The position numbers were made by a program, and so were the translations under genes. Under the pieces are notes generated by a model. That model was not told the DNA's origin and ran no database searches. It saw only the letters and a program-made list of their open reading frames with translations. Shown piece after piece: positions 54,006 to 63,845 of a stretch of 64,000 nucleotides of DNA. Each line of letters opens with the position of its first letter. Positions within the stretch are counted from its first letter, which is position 1. Source of the DNA: Psococerastis gibbosa (lineage: Eukaryota > Arthropoda > Insecta > Psocodea > Psocidae); the NCBI GenBank assembly GCA_963971405.1, contig OZ020489.1, positions 19,742,290-19,806,289 of the forward strand, written 5' to 3'.

Positions 54006-54591
54006 GTAGAGTTATAAATGGCCGGGTCCTGGTATCCGCATAACTATGATTAGATTTAGATATTTTTTGGGTTGGTACACACCTCTGTAAAGTAGGTTAA
54101 TTTAATAACTGGTATGGTCACCTTTAAGAGATAACACCCTGCCAAAATATCATTTTGGCGTGGGCAGAGAACATATGGTTCAAACCAAGTTTTGAATTTC
54201 GCCGCGGAATTTTTTTTTTATGCATCCACTAGCAGAAATGGGCCTTAGTGAAGGAAGGGCAAGATTTCAATAAATGTATAATGCGGTGCTAAGTCTATTT
54301 AATAGACAATTTTTTTTTCTATCGTATAGGCCGAGAACTTAGGTGGACTACGCCATGTTTGTCATTATGAATAGAGATTGCCACCGCGCACGCTAGTAGC
54401 TTTCCCGCTGAAATTCAAAATACCTTGTTATTACAAGATGAGTAATCTCATAGCTAACCGCGCCTTACCCATTTTTTTTTTTTTTATCGAAGTTGAGGTA
54501 ATGTGTCTCTGTAGACCGTGTCTAATTCAAGCGACCTATGGTTTTGCCCATTTCTGGGCCACGTATGATCGCAACCAAATAACCATAAAGG
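54006..54591. other. No gene recognised
   Basis: AT-rich flank of the next inverted repeat. Confidence 0.4.
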
Positions 54592-54902
54592 GCAAACCGG
54601 AGTCGCCGATATTCCATTCCTGTGCAACTTTAATTTCTCATGAAATGTGGAACGCAGAACAATGAGAAAATGCTGAATGGAAAGAAGAATGTTTTTCTCC
54701 TAATTTTGATGTATACCGTAGTATGTTGCAGTCATCTATACCGATCGGCTATAGTTAGTGAACTTGATAGGCAAAAAATAACCGTCACTATGCATCAAAA
54801 TTAGGAGAATTTTTTTTGCCATTCAGCATTTTTTCATTGTTCTGCGTTCCTTCTTTCATGAGAAATTGAAGTTTGAACGGAATATGGGTGACTCCGGTTT
54901 GC
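54592..54902. repeat. Large inverted repeat with about 115-bp arms
   Basis: Arms 54592-54711 and 54793-54902 are inverse complements (about 80-85% by eye) around an 81-bp loop. Both contain GCAAACCGGAGTC, CAATTTCTCATGAAA-like, GGAACGCAGAACAATGA and CTCCTAATTTTGATG. It is either the core of a larger foldback element or an inverted duplication. Outer ends and target duplication not found. Confidence 0.8.
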
Positions 54903-55110
54903 CCCTAAGGCTGGCACTGTTGCATTCAAAACATTACTGGAAGCTGAAGGGAAACGGGTTATTGGCTCTCCCAAAAAAAAATGTAAAATTGGAGAAGACG
55001 CGTTTTGCAATGAAACCACTTCATTAAAAAAACGCGCCAACTTTGCTTATTTATTTTTCACTGTTATTATTTTTATTAAAATTTAGACCAAAAAAAATTA
55101 TTTCTTTAAA

Positions 55111-55317
55111 ATGTGGAACCTGAAAGTGCAGAGAGTATTTAAATCGTTGGCCAATACAATCAAGACCGATCTAAATTTGCTACAGATGCAATTTGGTTTC
55201 CATAGACCTTTTGAACCGTGTTTGGACGCTTCTGGTTTTGAAGCATTAGCCTTTCTGGAAGCTATTGGCAGGGATTCGAAGATACCGTATGAAGAGTGCA
55301 ACACTCAGTTGAGTTAG
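55111..55317 (+). CDS. Small ORF, unknown
   Basis: 68 codons from ATG: MWNLKVQRVFKSLANTIKTD, then QMQFGFHRPFEPCLDASGFE and LEAIGRDSKIPYEECNTQLS, TAG. Composition is protein-like, with no low complexity. The antisense frame is also open. No family recognised. It could be an isolated exon or a transposon remnant. Confidence 0.28.
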   Translation: MWNLKVQRVFKSLANTIKTDLNLLQMQFGFHRPFEPCLDASGFEALAFLEAIGRDSKIPYEECNTQLS

Positions 55318-56765
55318 TTTATTTCGATTGGCTTACTATAATTAATTAATAGGTATAATAATATGATAACGTGATTTTGGAAAATGAATCTAGTCGCGAA
55401 TTTTGGTTACCCTGCTCTCGCAAATTAAGCATTGAAGCGACATATATTTTCAAGATTTTATAGTCTTATTGTTCGCCATTTGATTATTTGCAATAAAGTC
55501 CTTTTTCATTCATACTCTTACAAAATGAAAACCAGCAAACAAAATTTGATCAGTTCGTAGGTGGTCCCAATAATTATAACTATTGGAACTACTGTAAATT
55601 CTTTGAAAAAAGTAAGAAACACTACTCGTTTGTTTCCTTTTGTTACATCGCCAAGTTTGAGGTTTCCACGCCCTGCAATTCAGACATATCATTAAATATA
55701 TTTTTAAAAAAATGATAAAAAATAAAAATAGCAGTGTCCTTTTATATGTCAAAGGAGCCCCATATATTTTCGCGCCAAAAGTTTAGTTCTGTCCGAGTGG
55801 CAAACCCGCGAACGCAGGCCAGAACATTGAGAACAATGATCATAAACAAAATCAAAATAAGTATGTAATAAGTTTAATAACAAATGGCAGTGGGAAAGAA
55901 TGTGATTGATCATGAGATTTTTATTTTTTAGTTAATATATTTATTAATTTACTGCGTTTAAGTTCTATTTGCCTCACATTTAAGGCGGTTGAAGTCAGGA
56001 GTCTGGCGTAAGTATATCTAGTGCACTAGTGAGTGAGCAACTTATATACGTGCTAGGCTAGGCAAAAGCTGATGATTTGCTATATGTTGGTTTTTAACAT
56101 GCCGTTCTCGTTAGATGTTAGCACTTAGCAGCTCGGTCTCAGGACGTTCCAGCACAAGTACTCTGTTTCATCAATATCATCCATTCCTCCGTATATGCTA
56201 GAATGACGAGAACGTACTCTGCTGCAGCCAAACCATATCGTGCAGTATCCCCCGTCAATGAACTTGTTTTGTGTAGAAAGCAAGCAAGCATCTTCTAAAC
56301 GAAAGATGTCCATTAGTAAATGAACAAGCATCCCCCTTGGCACTAGAGGGCCACAAGCTCAACGCTTCGCATCACATATGATAAAGCAGCTCTTGGATAG
56401 GTTCGTCCAGGTGCGAGTGGAAGGTCAAGGGCTCAAGGCGTCCATGCTGCCACAACACTAATAGGATCAGTTGTACCCATGATTGTCTACCGGATAGCGT
56501 GGCTAGGCACTTCAGTTGCCGGCGACAGACGGACGGTTGGAAGGATTTTTTAAATTAATATATGCAGAAGTAGCGGCAGAAAGTAAAATTTATTAATAAT
56601 TAATGCATCTGCAGTAGCCTGAAAATGGTTAATTTTTTCTTCGCTCACTATCATTCACTGCCATACTTATCCATTGCCCTGTCAGATCAGATGTGCTGTA
56701 TAACTATGGTTCTATCGGTGCAAAGTCACTTGGGTTTGACTAACGTGCTCCACTGTTTATTTTAG
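55318..56765. other. No gene recognised
   Basis: Spacer before the duplicated-exon gene. No phase-1-ending coding exon was found that would join to 56766, so the gene's 5' part is missing from my reading. Confidence 0.4.
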
Positions 56766-56858
56766 AGAGTTCTACACCACCACCACAACAAACGAGAAGA
56801 AAAGCTGAGAGAGTACGCAGTAAAAGTTTGACTACATTATTTACTAAAGCAAATGATT
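56766..56858 (+). CDS. Exon a of the duplicated-exon gene
   Basis: The acceptor is GTTTATTTTAG/AG and the donor GATT/GTGAGT. Its 93 bases encode SSTPPPQQTRRKAERVRSKS and LTTLFTKAND. Confidence 0.55.
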
Positions 56859-59800
56859 GTGAGTAAAGCCATAAATACTGCTATCTAATATTAATCTGAT
56901 AAAACTGATTCTTGACGCAAAAGATGAATGTTAATTTTGAATTAATAATTAAACACTTTATCCAAGGGTGTCAATTGTTCCACGAGTTTGTTGGGGGCTA
57001 TGTCGTAAATGTCCTCATAGACTTGTATGGCCTCCGGCTTTTAATCATCGTATATATCGTATATATATCGAATAAACGATTTATTGCCATTTCCACTTTG
57101 TTTTGTATTGTATTCGTAGTATGTAGTCATTTGTCGTATTGTAGTCATGGAAAAAATAATAAGAACGCGGAGCTTTTCACTATTTTCTCTGGAACTATTT
57201 GAGATAATGGCACCAAACTCTGACATGAACACAACTACTTAGAGGCACTTCATTACTGTTACCATTAGTTATAAGCAATGGACGCCGTCTATCCCACCTT
57301 GGTGGGTCATGGACAAAGATTGATTGATTGATTGAATGCTTACTTCCTCCAAGAATTGAAGATAGTTGAAAATGGCTGGCAAAAATAATAAGAACGCGGT
57401 CAAACATTTTCCAATTTTTAGCTTTATTATGCATGAACTTCCATTAAACTAACACTTAGTGGTCTGCTCACTTCGGCATTACAGCATTGCACGGTTATTC
57501 AACGACAGCACCATTAGGTATTGACATACAATGATCGGTATCATCTACCGTGTCTTCTTCACTTCAAGCCACAGTAGTTCCTTCTTCGAAATTTTTTCAT
57601 TGGGTAGATTGCTCGTCAGATCATTCCACAAGATTTTAATGGGGTTGAAGCGGTAAAACATTGATTCTGCTGTCCACAAACCACTACTCCACCAGTTTAG
57701 AGGAGTTCTTGGGGTCATTTTCCTGCTGAAAAACCCGTTTTACTGGCATTTTCTCGTCAGCATAGGGTGGCATTACGTCTTGGATTGTGTCTCCGTACCT
57801 CTCCTTCGTCTTGATATCTTCTATACGATGTATTGGGCCAACTCCAAGAGATGGCTCATTTCCGCCATTTCTCCCTTCTTTCCGAAGAAGTAAGATGACG
57901 CGTCTTTCTTCGGCCAAGCAATACTGTGATCGCTCCATATCTTCAGAAGTACACTGTTTTAACTTATTAACAGCGGAGTAGCGAAAAATGTATCGTGTCA
58001 TAACCCAAATAAACAAAATAAATCTCGCGTTCTTATTATTTTTGCCAGCCATTTTCAACTATCTTCAATTCTTGGAGGAAGTAAGCATTGCTTATAATTG
58101 ATGGTAACCGTAATGAAGTACCTCTAGGTAGTGGCGTTCATGTCCAAGTTTGGTGCAATTATCTCTCACAGTTCCTGAGAAAATAGTGAAGAGCTCCACG
58201 TTCTTATTATTTTTTCCATGACTGTATGTGAGTCTTCCGGTTGATTTGGAGAACAATATTTTCTTGAAAATTATTCAAATTAAATTCTAGAACGATATTC
58301 TACATTTTGGTGATTGTTAAACATTTATATATTATAGCAAAAGTTAAGGTACTAAAATTTAAAAAAAAATTATGTCAGATGGAACCTAACCCTAATTTAT
58401 TTCTTATTTCAGGTTATGACAGCAAAAGCTGCTCTTCGTTGCATGGACGTCACTCGTGTAAGTTGTTCTGTAAAAGTCACTTTTAATATGTTTTGCAGCG
58501 GTAGAGTCATCGAGTTAGTAAAAAAAAATTGCCCATAATATACGGCTACATCGCAGTCTCTCTAGATAAGGGTTTTACCAGCCCAACTTTAAAATCTAGT
58601 AATATGCTGTAGGGTACTTCCGCACAAAATAAGTTTTTCTTGAAATAAAACATTTATTGATTTTTTTTTCTTTTTGTGGAGTGGCTAGCGTCCAAAACAT
58701 CTCAAATATCGCCTGTGATAAAGCTGAGTTCGACGAGTTCCTAAGTATGTCTAAAATAAGTTATGGTCATTGGCTGTGAGGTAAGGTCTTACGGTTATGT
58801 CCATATATTGTGAACGTGAACTCCATTTCCCATTAGCCGTTTCATTGGTTCCATGTAACTACAAACCATTTTATATACTATATACGTATATATACTATTT
58901 TATAGAATATACAATTTATAAATAAAAAGTCTTTGCTTCAAGTGTAAAAGATAGAAGAAAAAGATAAAGGTATTCAAAACCTGTACTATTTGTTCCATTA
59001 TTATCCATATATTAATTAATTTAATTAAGTTAATGTGTATTTTGTCTATCATTAAGAACTATATTAAAAGTCTACTCCAAGGTACAGTATAAAAGAAATG
59101 TTAGTGTGACGAGCAAATAAATGATCTACTGCAGTAAATTGTGTGGTGATACCAACGCGCCTTTTTGGCTTTGTGGCACCGGTTTCAGTATAATTTGTAA
59201 TGTCTTTTAATAAATACACGCATTAATGTTCTTACCTACCTAGCTACAAAATATAGCAATGTTGCGATTCACAGCTCATAAATGTATGCGCATCCTCCAT
59301 GTTAAATGGAACCCCATATTGAATTTAGTCAAAGAAGGTTTACGAGATAAACATTTTTCAGATCCCAGACCAGCCAGACCCTGCGAATGTAAGGAAAAAT
59401 CCAAACAAGTGGCAACTCCTCGAAAAACTCTGCGTCCGCATTCTACTGAAGTCAAAACCGAGCCGCTGAAAGGTACCTTCCTTTTTTATTGTTCTAGGAG
59501 CAGGCAGACTTCCTGTTGTTTGACCAGTTCTATCGGCTCTAGGAGATAATTTTTCTTCTCTTCTCTAGTCGCAATCTATAAATCTTTTCGATTGGTTTAC
59601 AGTGAATCTTTCCATCTTCATTCATCTCTGTCCTGGGCCGTTCCGCCTCTCATATTTGGTTTGAGGTCTTCTGCCAAGGCCTTCCTTGGTCGGCCCCAAG
59701 CGCCAAGCATTTGTGCCCTCAATGGCGCCTTCTATTATGGTGTAAAGTGTCCCAACCGCTTGACTCATTTCACGGATATTTTAGGGAGATTCATCTACCT

Positions 59801-60490
59801 ATTGAGATGGCGACCAATGTTCGACTTCCGGAAAATTCCTTCACAGATTTTCATTTCTTGCCCCTGAGTCTATAACCACCCCCCGTTCAAAATGTTATAT
59901 GCATAGTATATACCTACTGTATGCATGTATGTATATCGATTTAAGGAAACACTCTAACTTCCGTAAATATTAGGCAATCTTGATGAAACTTGTCAGAAAA
60001 ATTGATCACACAAATGTCCTGATCGAGTTCATTAACCAGCATGATACTCCATTTTGTTACAAGATGGCGGCAGATTAAAACCTTATATAATTCATATCTC
60101 AGTTATTATTGGTCGCAGAGGAATGAAATAAAATCTGACCGGAAGCCTGTATTATTATCGACGATAATGGGAAGCATCACTTTTTACGACAAATCAACGA
60201 TTTCAAGATGGCGTCCAGTCAAAGTGATATTGTGATACTTAAGTAAAAGTTCATAGTCGTCACTGTGGTTCGAGGGATTTTTTTTAGGCGCGGATACCAA
60301 TATTGGAAACCCTATTTGAATTTAGTAAAAACCTCGAATGATTATGGACTTGGGACTACAATTTAATTATATAAACATTTTTCAGATCAAGCCAGAGTCT
60401 GCGAGTGTAGCAAAAAATCCAAGCGAGCGGCAACTCCTCGAAGAACTGAGCGCCCTGGTTCTGCCAATTTTAAAGCCAATCCCCCGAAAG
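56766..60490 (+). CDS. Gene with phase 1-1 exons, two tandemly duplicated; unknown function
   Basis: Four + strand exons, all starting and ending in phase 1 with GT-AG sites: 56766-56858, 58413-58457, 59362-59472, 60386-60490. The joined frame has no stop: STPPPQQTRRKAERVRSKS, CYDSKSCSSLHGRHS, then RPARPCECKEKSKQVATPRK and QARVCECSKKSKRAATPRRT. The last two exons are clear duplicates. The product is basic, rich in Lys/Arg/Pro/Ser and probably disordered, perhaps a nuclear or nucleic-acid-binding tail. The start is not in view. The end may be at 62590-62633. An internally deleted Tc1-type element lies in the first intron. Family not recognised. Confidence 0.62.
57281..57338 (+). mobile_element. 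58-bp insertion with (ATTG)n tail inside a TIR
   Basis: Absent from the opposite TIR. It contains CCCACCTTGGTGGG, a perfect short hairpin, and ends in a (GATT)n tract. AATG occurs at both sides (57277-57280 and 57335-57338), which suits a target duplication. It may be the 3' end of a 5'-truncated LINE with a microsatellite tail. Confidence 0.55.
57560..58058 (-). pseudogene. Tc1-type transposase C-terminal fragment
   Basis: On the minus strand ADEKMPVKRVFQQENDPKNS then SKLVE matches the Tc1 'FQQDNDPKHTS' block around the second catalytic Asp. A WFVDS.INVLPLQPH piece follows after a stop (usual: W....I.VL.WP.QSPDLNPIE, here decayed). N-terminal helix-turn-helix and first Asp are deleted. Confidence 0.75.
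58413..58457 (+). CDS. Exon b of the duplicated-exon gene
   Basis: A 45-base micro-exon with acceptor TTCTTATTTCAG/GT and donor CGT/GTAAGT, encoding YDSKSCSSLHGRHS. Its phase matches exons a and c. Confidence 0.5.
58460..59361. other. Intron of the duplicated-exon gene
   Basis: AT-rich intron. Nothing further recognised. Confidence 0.4.
59362..59472 (+). CDS. Exon c (duplicate 1)
   Basis: The acceptor is AAACATTTTTCAG/AT and the donor CTGAAAG/GTACCT. Its 37 codons include PCECKEKSKQVATPRKTLRP. It is homologous to exon d, including the last 14 intron bases before it. Confidence 0.68.
60386..60490 (+). CDS. Exon d (duplicate 2)
   Basis: The acceptor is AAACATTTTTCAG/AT, the same as exon c, and the donor CCGAAAG/GTACTT. 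Its 35 codons include VCECSKKSKRAATPRRTERP. Differences from exon c are mostly conservative (K/R) and keep the frame, which supports coding function. Confidence 0.68.
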
Positions 60491-60671
60491 GTACTTACAG
60501 TCGGACTTATTTATAAGTCTTATTATAATACGGTGAAAACGTGTGGGCAGCAAAATACGGCAAATATAATAGAATTAATGGGTTAACATTGCGATGGGAA
60601 TCTATGAAATAGTAAAAAATAAAAGCAAAGCAATAAAATTTAACTAATATACCGTATACAGTAGGTAAGGC

Positions 60672-61259
60672 CAGTGGCGGATTAAAGGGGTGGGGGCGGT
60701 CGCTCCCTCCAAAGCACCCAATGATATGAAAAAAAAAGCGGTTTCTATCACATAGAGTGATTGCGTAGGAGAATGAGTAGAAATGGATGTGAGAATGAGA
60801 AAAGTACTGTTACTTACTGTTTATTACATTATTATTTTTAAGCTTTTATTCGCTGCAAAATTGTAAGCTTTAAAATAAGCTTTCCTTTGTAAGATCTATA
60901 CTTCACTGCTGTTGAAATGCCTAAAACCCCACTATTTTGCACTTACATTTTCAAATTTTTTCCCCGGAGGAGACCCCCGGGCCCCCCTGTTTCCAGAAAT
61001 ATGCGAAGATGCATTTTAAAAGCGTAGCTTTGTAAGCTTTAAAACATCCATAATTTTGCTCTAAAAATGCATATTGTGCACTTATATTTTCAAATTTTTC
61101 CCCTGGGAGAGACCACCGGACCCTCCATTGGTGCCTATTTGCATCAGGCACATTGGCTTTTCATGTAGTGTTAGTGACAACGGCATCGTCGGAAAGGGGG
61201 CAATTGCTTTTCACACTAGATCCGCCCCCTACCAAAACTTTTTGTTTAATCCGCCACTG
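60672..61259. mobile_element. Non-autonomous hAT element, 8-bp TSD
   Basis: Exact inverted ends CAGTGGCGGATTAAA (60672-60686 and the inverse at 61245-61259). Flanks GGTAAGGC (60664-60671) and GGTAAAGC (61260-61267) form an 8-bp duplication with one mismatch. The internal motif AAAACCCCACTATTTTGCAC and GGAGACCCCCGGGCCCCCCT are shared with the hAT element at 6.4-7.5 kb. Non-coding, 588 bp. Confidence 0.9.
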
Positions 61260-61299
61260 GGTAAAGCTCCTTCTTTTGTTAAAGTACGGTAACACAACT

Positions 61300-61615
61300 T
61301 TAATAAAAGAAAGTGGGAAAACTTGGGAAAAACTAGTGCAGAAGAAAGAACCTACCCATTCAGTGACGGAATTTAGTTACCTGCGGGTCATGACTACCTT
61401 AAAAAACATCTCCACCCTATAGGTGTAGTAGCGGAACCTTTCTGCCCTCTATGCGACACCCGGGAAGAAATGGACAGAATACTTCTTAAGACGTGCCCAG
61501 CTCTCGTCAATAGCAGAGGTTCGCCAGATTACAGTACATGTGTTGTATTGGGCTGCAAGAAAGCTGACGGCGGAAGCCTAAGCGTAATTAAATCAATAAA
61601 AAAATAAAAATAATA
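61300..61615 (+). pseudogene. LINE ORF2 C-terminal zinc-finger region
   Basis: One frame gives GHDYLKKHLHPIGVVAEPFC, PLCDTREEMDRILLKTCPAL. This is the C-terminal 'GH..L..HL...G....C..C...EE...H.L..CP' block after the RNase H region of jockey/R1-like LINEs, with the His changed to Arg. An A-rich 3' tail (AATAAAAAAATAAAA-like) ends near 61615. It is 5'-truncated; upstream sequence is out of frame. Confidence 0.72.
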
Positions 61616-61739
61616 AATAAAGGATTGTGGGCCTGTATGATTATTATGAAGCAGTATTTTGAAATACTTGCGCACTAATAATACGCTTACACCGGAATTC
61701 TCAAGTACTGTTCACATTAATAAATGCTAATGCCCCATA

Positions 61740-61916
61740 GGCGGCTATTCCATCTGTCAATAATCCATCATTTGTGCATCATAAGAAGTCTCTACCATAT
61801 TATAACTTAATTTATAATAGATAAGTTAAGTATCTACTTAATAGTCTCCTTAAAACAAACATCTCATCAATTTTTGATGCTCAAATGACTGATTATTGAC
61901 AGATAGAATAGCCGCC
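61740..61916. mobile_element. MITE, GGCG..ATTCCA group, 3-bp TSD
   Basis: Left GGCGGCTATTCCATCTGTCA and inverted right GGCGGCTATTCTATCTGTCA, both continuing ATAATC. ATA flanks both ends (61737-61739, 61917-61919). 177 bp, non-coding. Confidence 0.82.
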
Positions 61917-61970
61917 ATACAGGTAGTAATCAGATAGGCCATGCGGCTACTTCATTGCTACTTCTCTTAA

Positions 61971-62037
61971 GGCGCGTATTCCACTTACGTCAATAGTCAA
62001 TAGTAAATGTGGTATTGACTTAGGTGGAATATGCGCT
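61971..62037. mobile_element. 67-bp hairpin MITE, GGCG..ATTCCA group
   Basis: Left GGCGCGTATTCCACTTACGT and inverted right AGCGCATATTCCACCTAAGT, with CAATA following in both arms. TAA flanks both ends (61968-61970, 62038-62040). Almost all of its length is stem. It lies 54 bp from the preceding MITE. Confidence 0.78.
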
Positions 62038-62589
62038 TAAAAATTTGAAATTGCTCAATTTACAGAAATAAATATTGGTCAAGCAAAATAAAAACAATTT
62101 GCAATCATTAAAAGGCAAATTGAAAAATAAGAATAAAACACTGTGGCCGCTTCCTACCCAACTCAATACAAATAGGTTCCAAATTTAAAATGTTGTTTAA
62201 TAAATGATATGTGGCAGCTTTGCTTTCATCATACATTTTTACAAATCACTTATAAGCCATTAGTTTCATTGCGGGCAATCCAAAGTCAAGCCCATAACCG
62301 TTTTTAAGGTAACGGAAGTACAATCGGTAATATTTGGCTCCACACTAAACATTGGACAGCACAAAATATTGAATAGCCATAGACCATTTTTCGTAGCAAA
62401 AATTAATGGAATCATAAGTATTGTACCTAATTTTGATAGTTCTAGGAGCAGAGCGACTTCCTGTTCTTAGGCCAATACTATGGGTTCTCTTTTGTACTCT
62501 ACTTTTGCTGAAGACTGACCCCTATTTTTTTGGTGGGCTCTATAGGATAATGTATTAAGAAATGTGAATAATTTCATGCACCCTTTCAG

Positions 62590-62633
62590 GAGAACATAAG
62601 CTTATAGGCGAACGTAGGGGTCAATGGGTGTAA
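62590..62633 (+). CDS. Possible terminal exon of the duplicated-exon gene
   Basis: After the acceptor CACCCTTTCAG, GA completes the split Gly codon left by exon d. The frame then reads EHKLIGERRGQWV and TAA. The basic character fits the upstream exons. It is short, so chance is possible. Confidence 0.3.
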
Positions 62634-62930
62634 ATATTGATATCCTTGGACATATAATATCGGCTGTATTGTTTATAGCTACTTGGCGCAAGTAAGCTAC
62701 TGTATTGTTTCTAGCGTTTTGTAAAAAATTTAGCAAAAATAGTAACAATCACATTTCAAGTGACTTTTTGGTTTTAAAATAAATTTAAAATTTCTAGTTA
62801 CCTTACGTCAAGCGCGCTGGTTCATGTAAGTAATTTGCTACCAATGCGACGACGCTTTTTAGTGTGTTAATAAGTGAACTTTTTACCTACATAGCCTATA
62901 TAAACCTAAAATTCCGGCTATGTATACAAT

Positions 62931-63560
62931 ATGTCGTGGCCATATCGTAGATTTGCTCACATCATTAAATGCTCGAGAATTTCATTAAATGTTTCATCAT
63001 GATGTGCAGATGAATGATAAGAAATTGCTTCTCGATATAGGCAACTAGGCCCACGGTTACTTCATGAAATGGTAAAGATTATTTGATCAAATCGTAACAT
63101 AGTTACATGCATTTGCGGTAGAGAAGCTCCAAGCGCTTTGCTTATGTGTGATCATGGCAACCACTGGAAATGGTCGCATAACATGATGTGGGCAACTTAA
63201 TTTGACCAGATCATTAATTCGCCAAGATTCCACGATTTTGTCATTTACATTTGGCTGGATCGTATGTATAGACTCCATGTCGTGGCCACATCGTAGATTT
63301 GTTCTCTTCATGAAATGCTCAAGAATTTCATGAAATTACATAAGTAAAGTGCAGCGCCTCCACTACGAATGAATGTAACTATTTTACGATGTGATCAAAT
63401 TATCTTGTCCATTTCAGGAAGTAACTGCGCGTTTAGTTCCCCATATCAAGACACGACTTATCGTTGATCTGCCCAAACCATGTGGCCAATAGACACTGAA
63501 ACATTTCATGAAATTCTCGAACATTTCATGAAGTAAGAAAATCTACGGTATGGTATACAC
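62931..63560. mobile_element. Large foldback element with extra internal end
   Basis: The outer arms 62935-63100 and 63385-63550 are inverse complements over about 165 bp: CGTAGATTT, GAGAATTTCAT-AAATGTTTCA, TAGTT-CC-ATATC and GTTACTTC-TGAAATGG occur in both. A third copy of the outer 60 bp (GTCGTGGCCAYATCGTAGAT, TCAAGAATTTCATGAAAT) lies at 63278-63340 in the left-arm orientation, pointing to nesting or internal rearrangement. Non-coding. Confidence 0.8.
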
Positions 63561-63755
63561 TGTATATGTATAGCCATTAAGAAATTATGTTAAAACTCAA
63601 TGTTTTATTGGCAAGTACTTTCCTTTACGAATGTTGTCCGTTGTAATAACATAATATTTGCCTATATCCATGTGATTTGAATTTATATTTTCTCCGGAAA
63701 GTTTGGATTGTACATACAGTATCTACAGTAAATGAATGATTACCAATTACCTCAA

Positions 63756-63845
63756 GTTTTTTTTTTTTTTTTAAGATTAATCGCATACAAACAATTTAAT
63801 GAATGTATCCGATTGACCTTTTCAGTCGCCTCTGTAGGTTAGTAT
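63756..63845 (-). mobile_element. tRNA-derived SINE, 5'-truncated
   Basis: Keeps only the 3' half: minus strand GAGGCGACTGAAAAGGTCAA, TCGGATACATTCATTAAATT, GCGATTAATCTTA plus an A tail (T on the + strand at 63756-63772). It matches 27788-27977. Confidence 0.8.

Larger units (their letters stand above)
57142..58224 (-). mobile_element. Tc1-type transposon, internally deleted
   Basis: TIRs of about 220 bp: the outer end reads AGTCATGGAAAAAATAATAA with GAACG, on both sides. A second related site, TGGCAAAAATAATAAGAACG, lies at the inner end of each TIR. Two binding-site-like repeats per end is the IR/DR layout of some Tc1 elements. TA follows the right end. The body keeps only a piece of transposase. 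A 58-bp insertion lies in the left TIR. It lies in the first intron of the duplicated-exon gene. Confidence 0.88.

Noticed and set aside
55111-55317. First exon of the duplicated-exon gene
   Set aside because: The frame ends in a stop before any donor, and it cannot join in phase to 56766.
63420-63492. Open frame after CCATTTCAG, looking like a terminal exon
   Set aside because: It lies entirely inside the right arm of the foldback element at 62931-63560, and the left arm carries the same sequence inverted.
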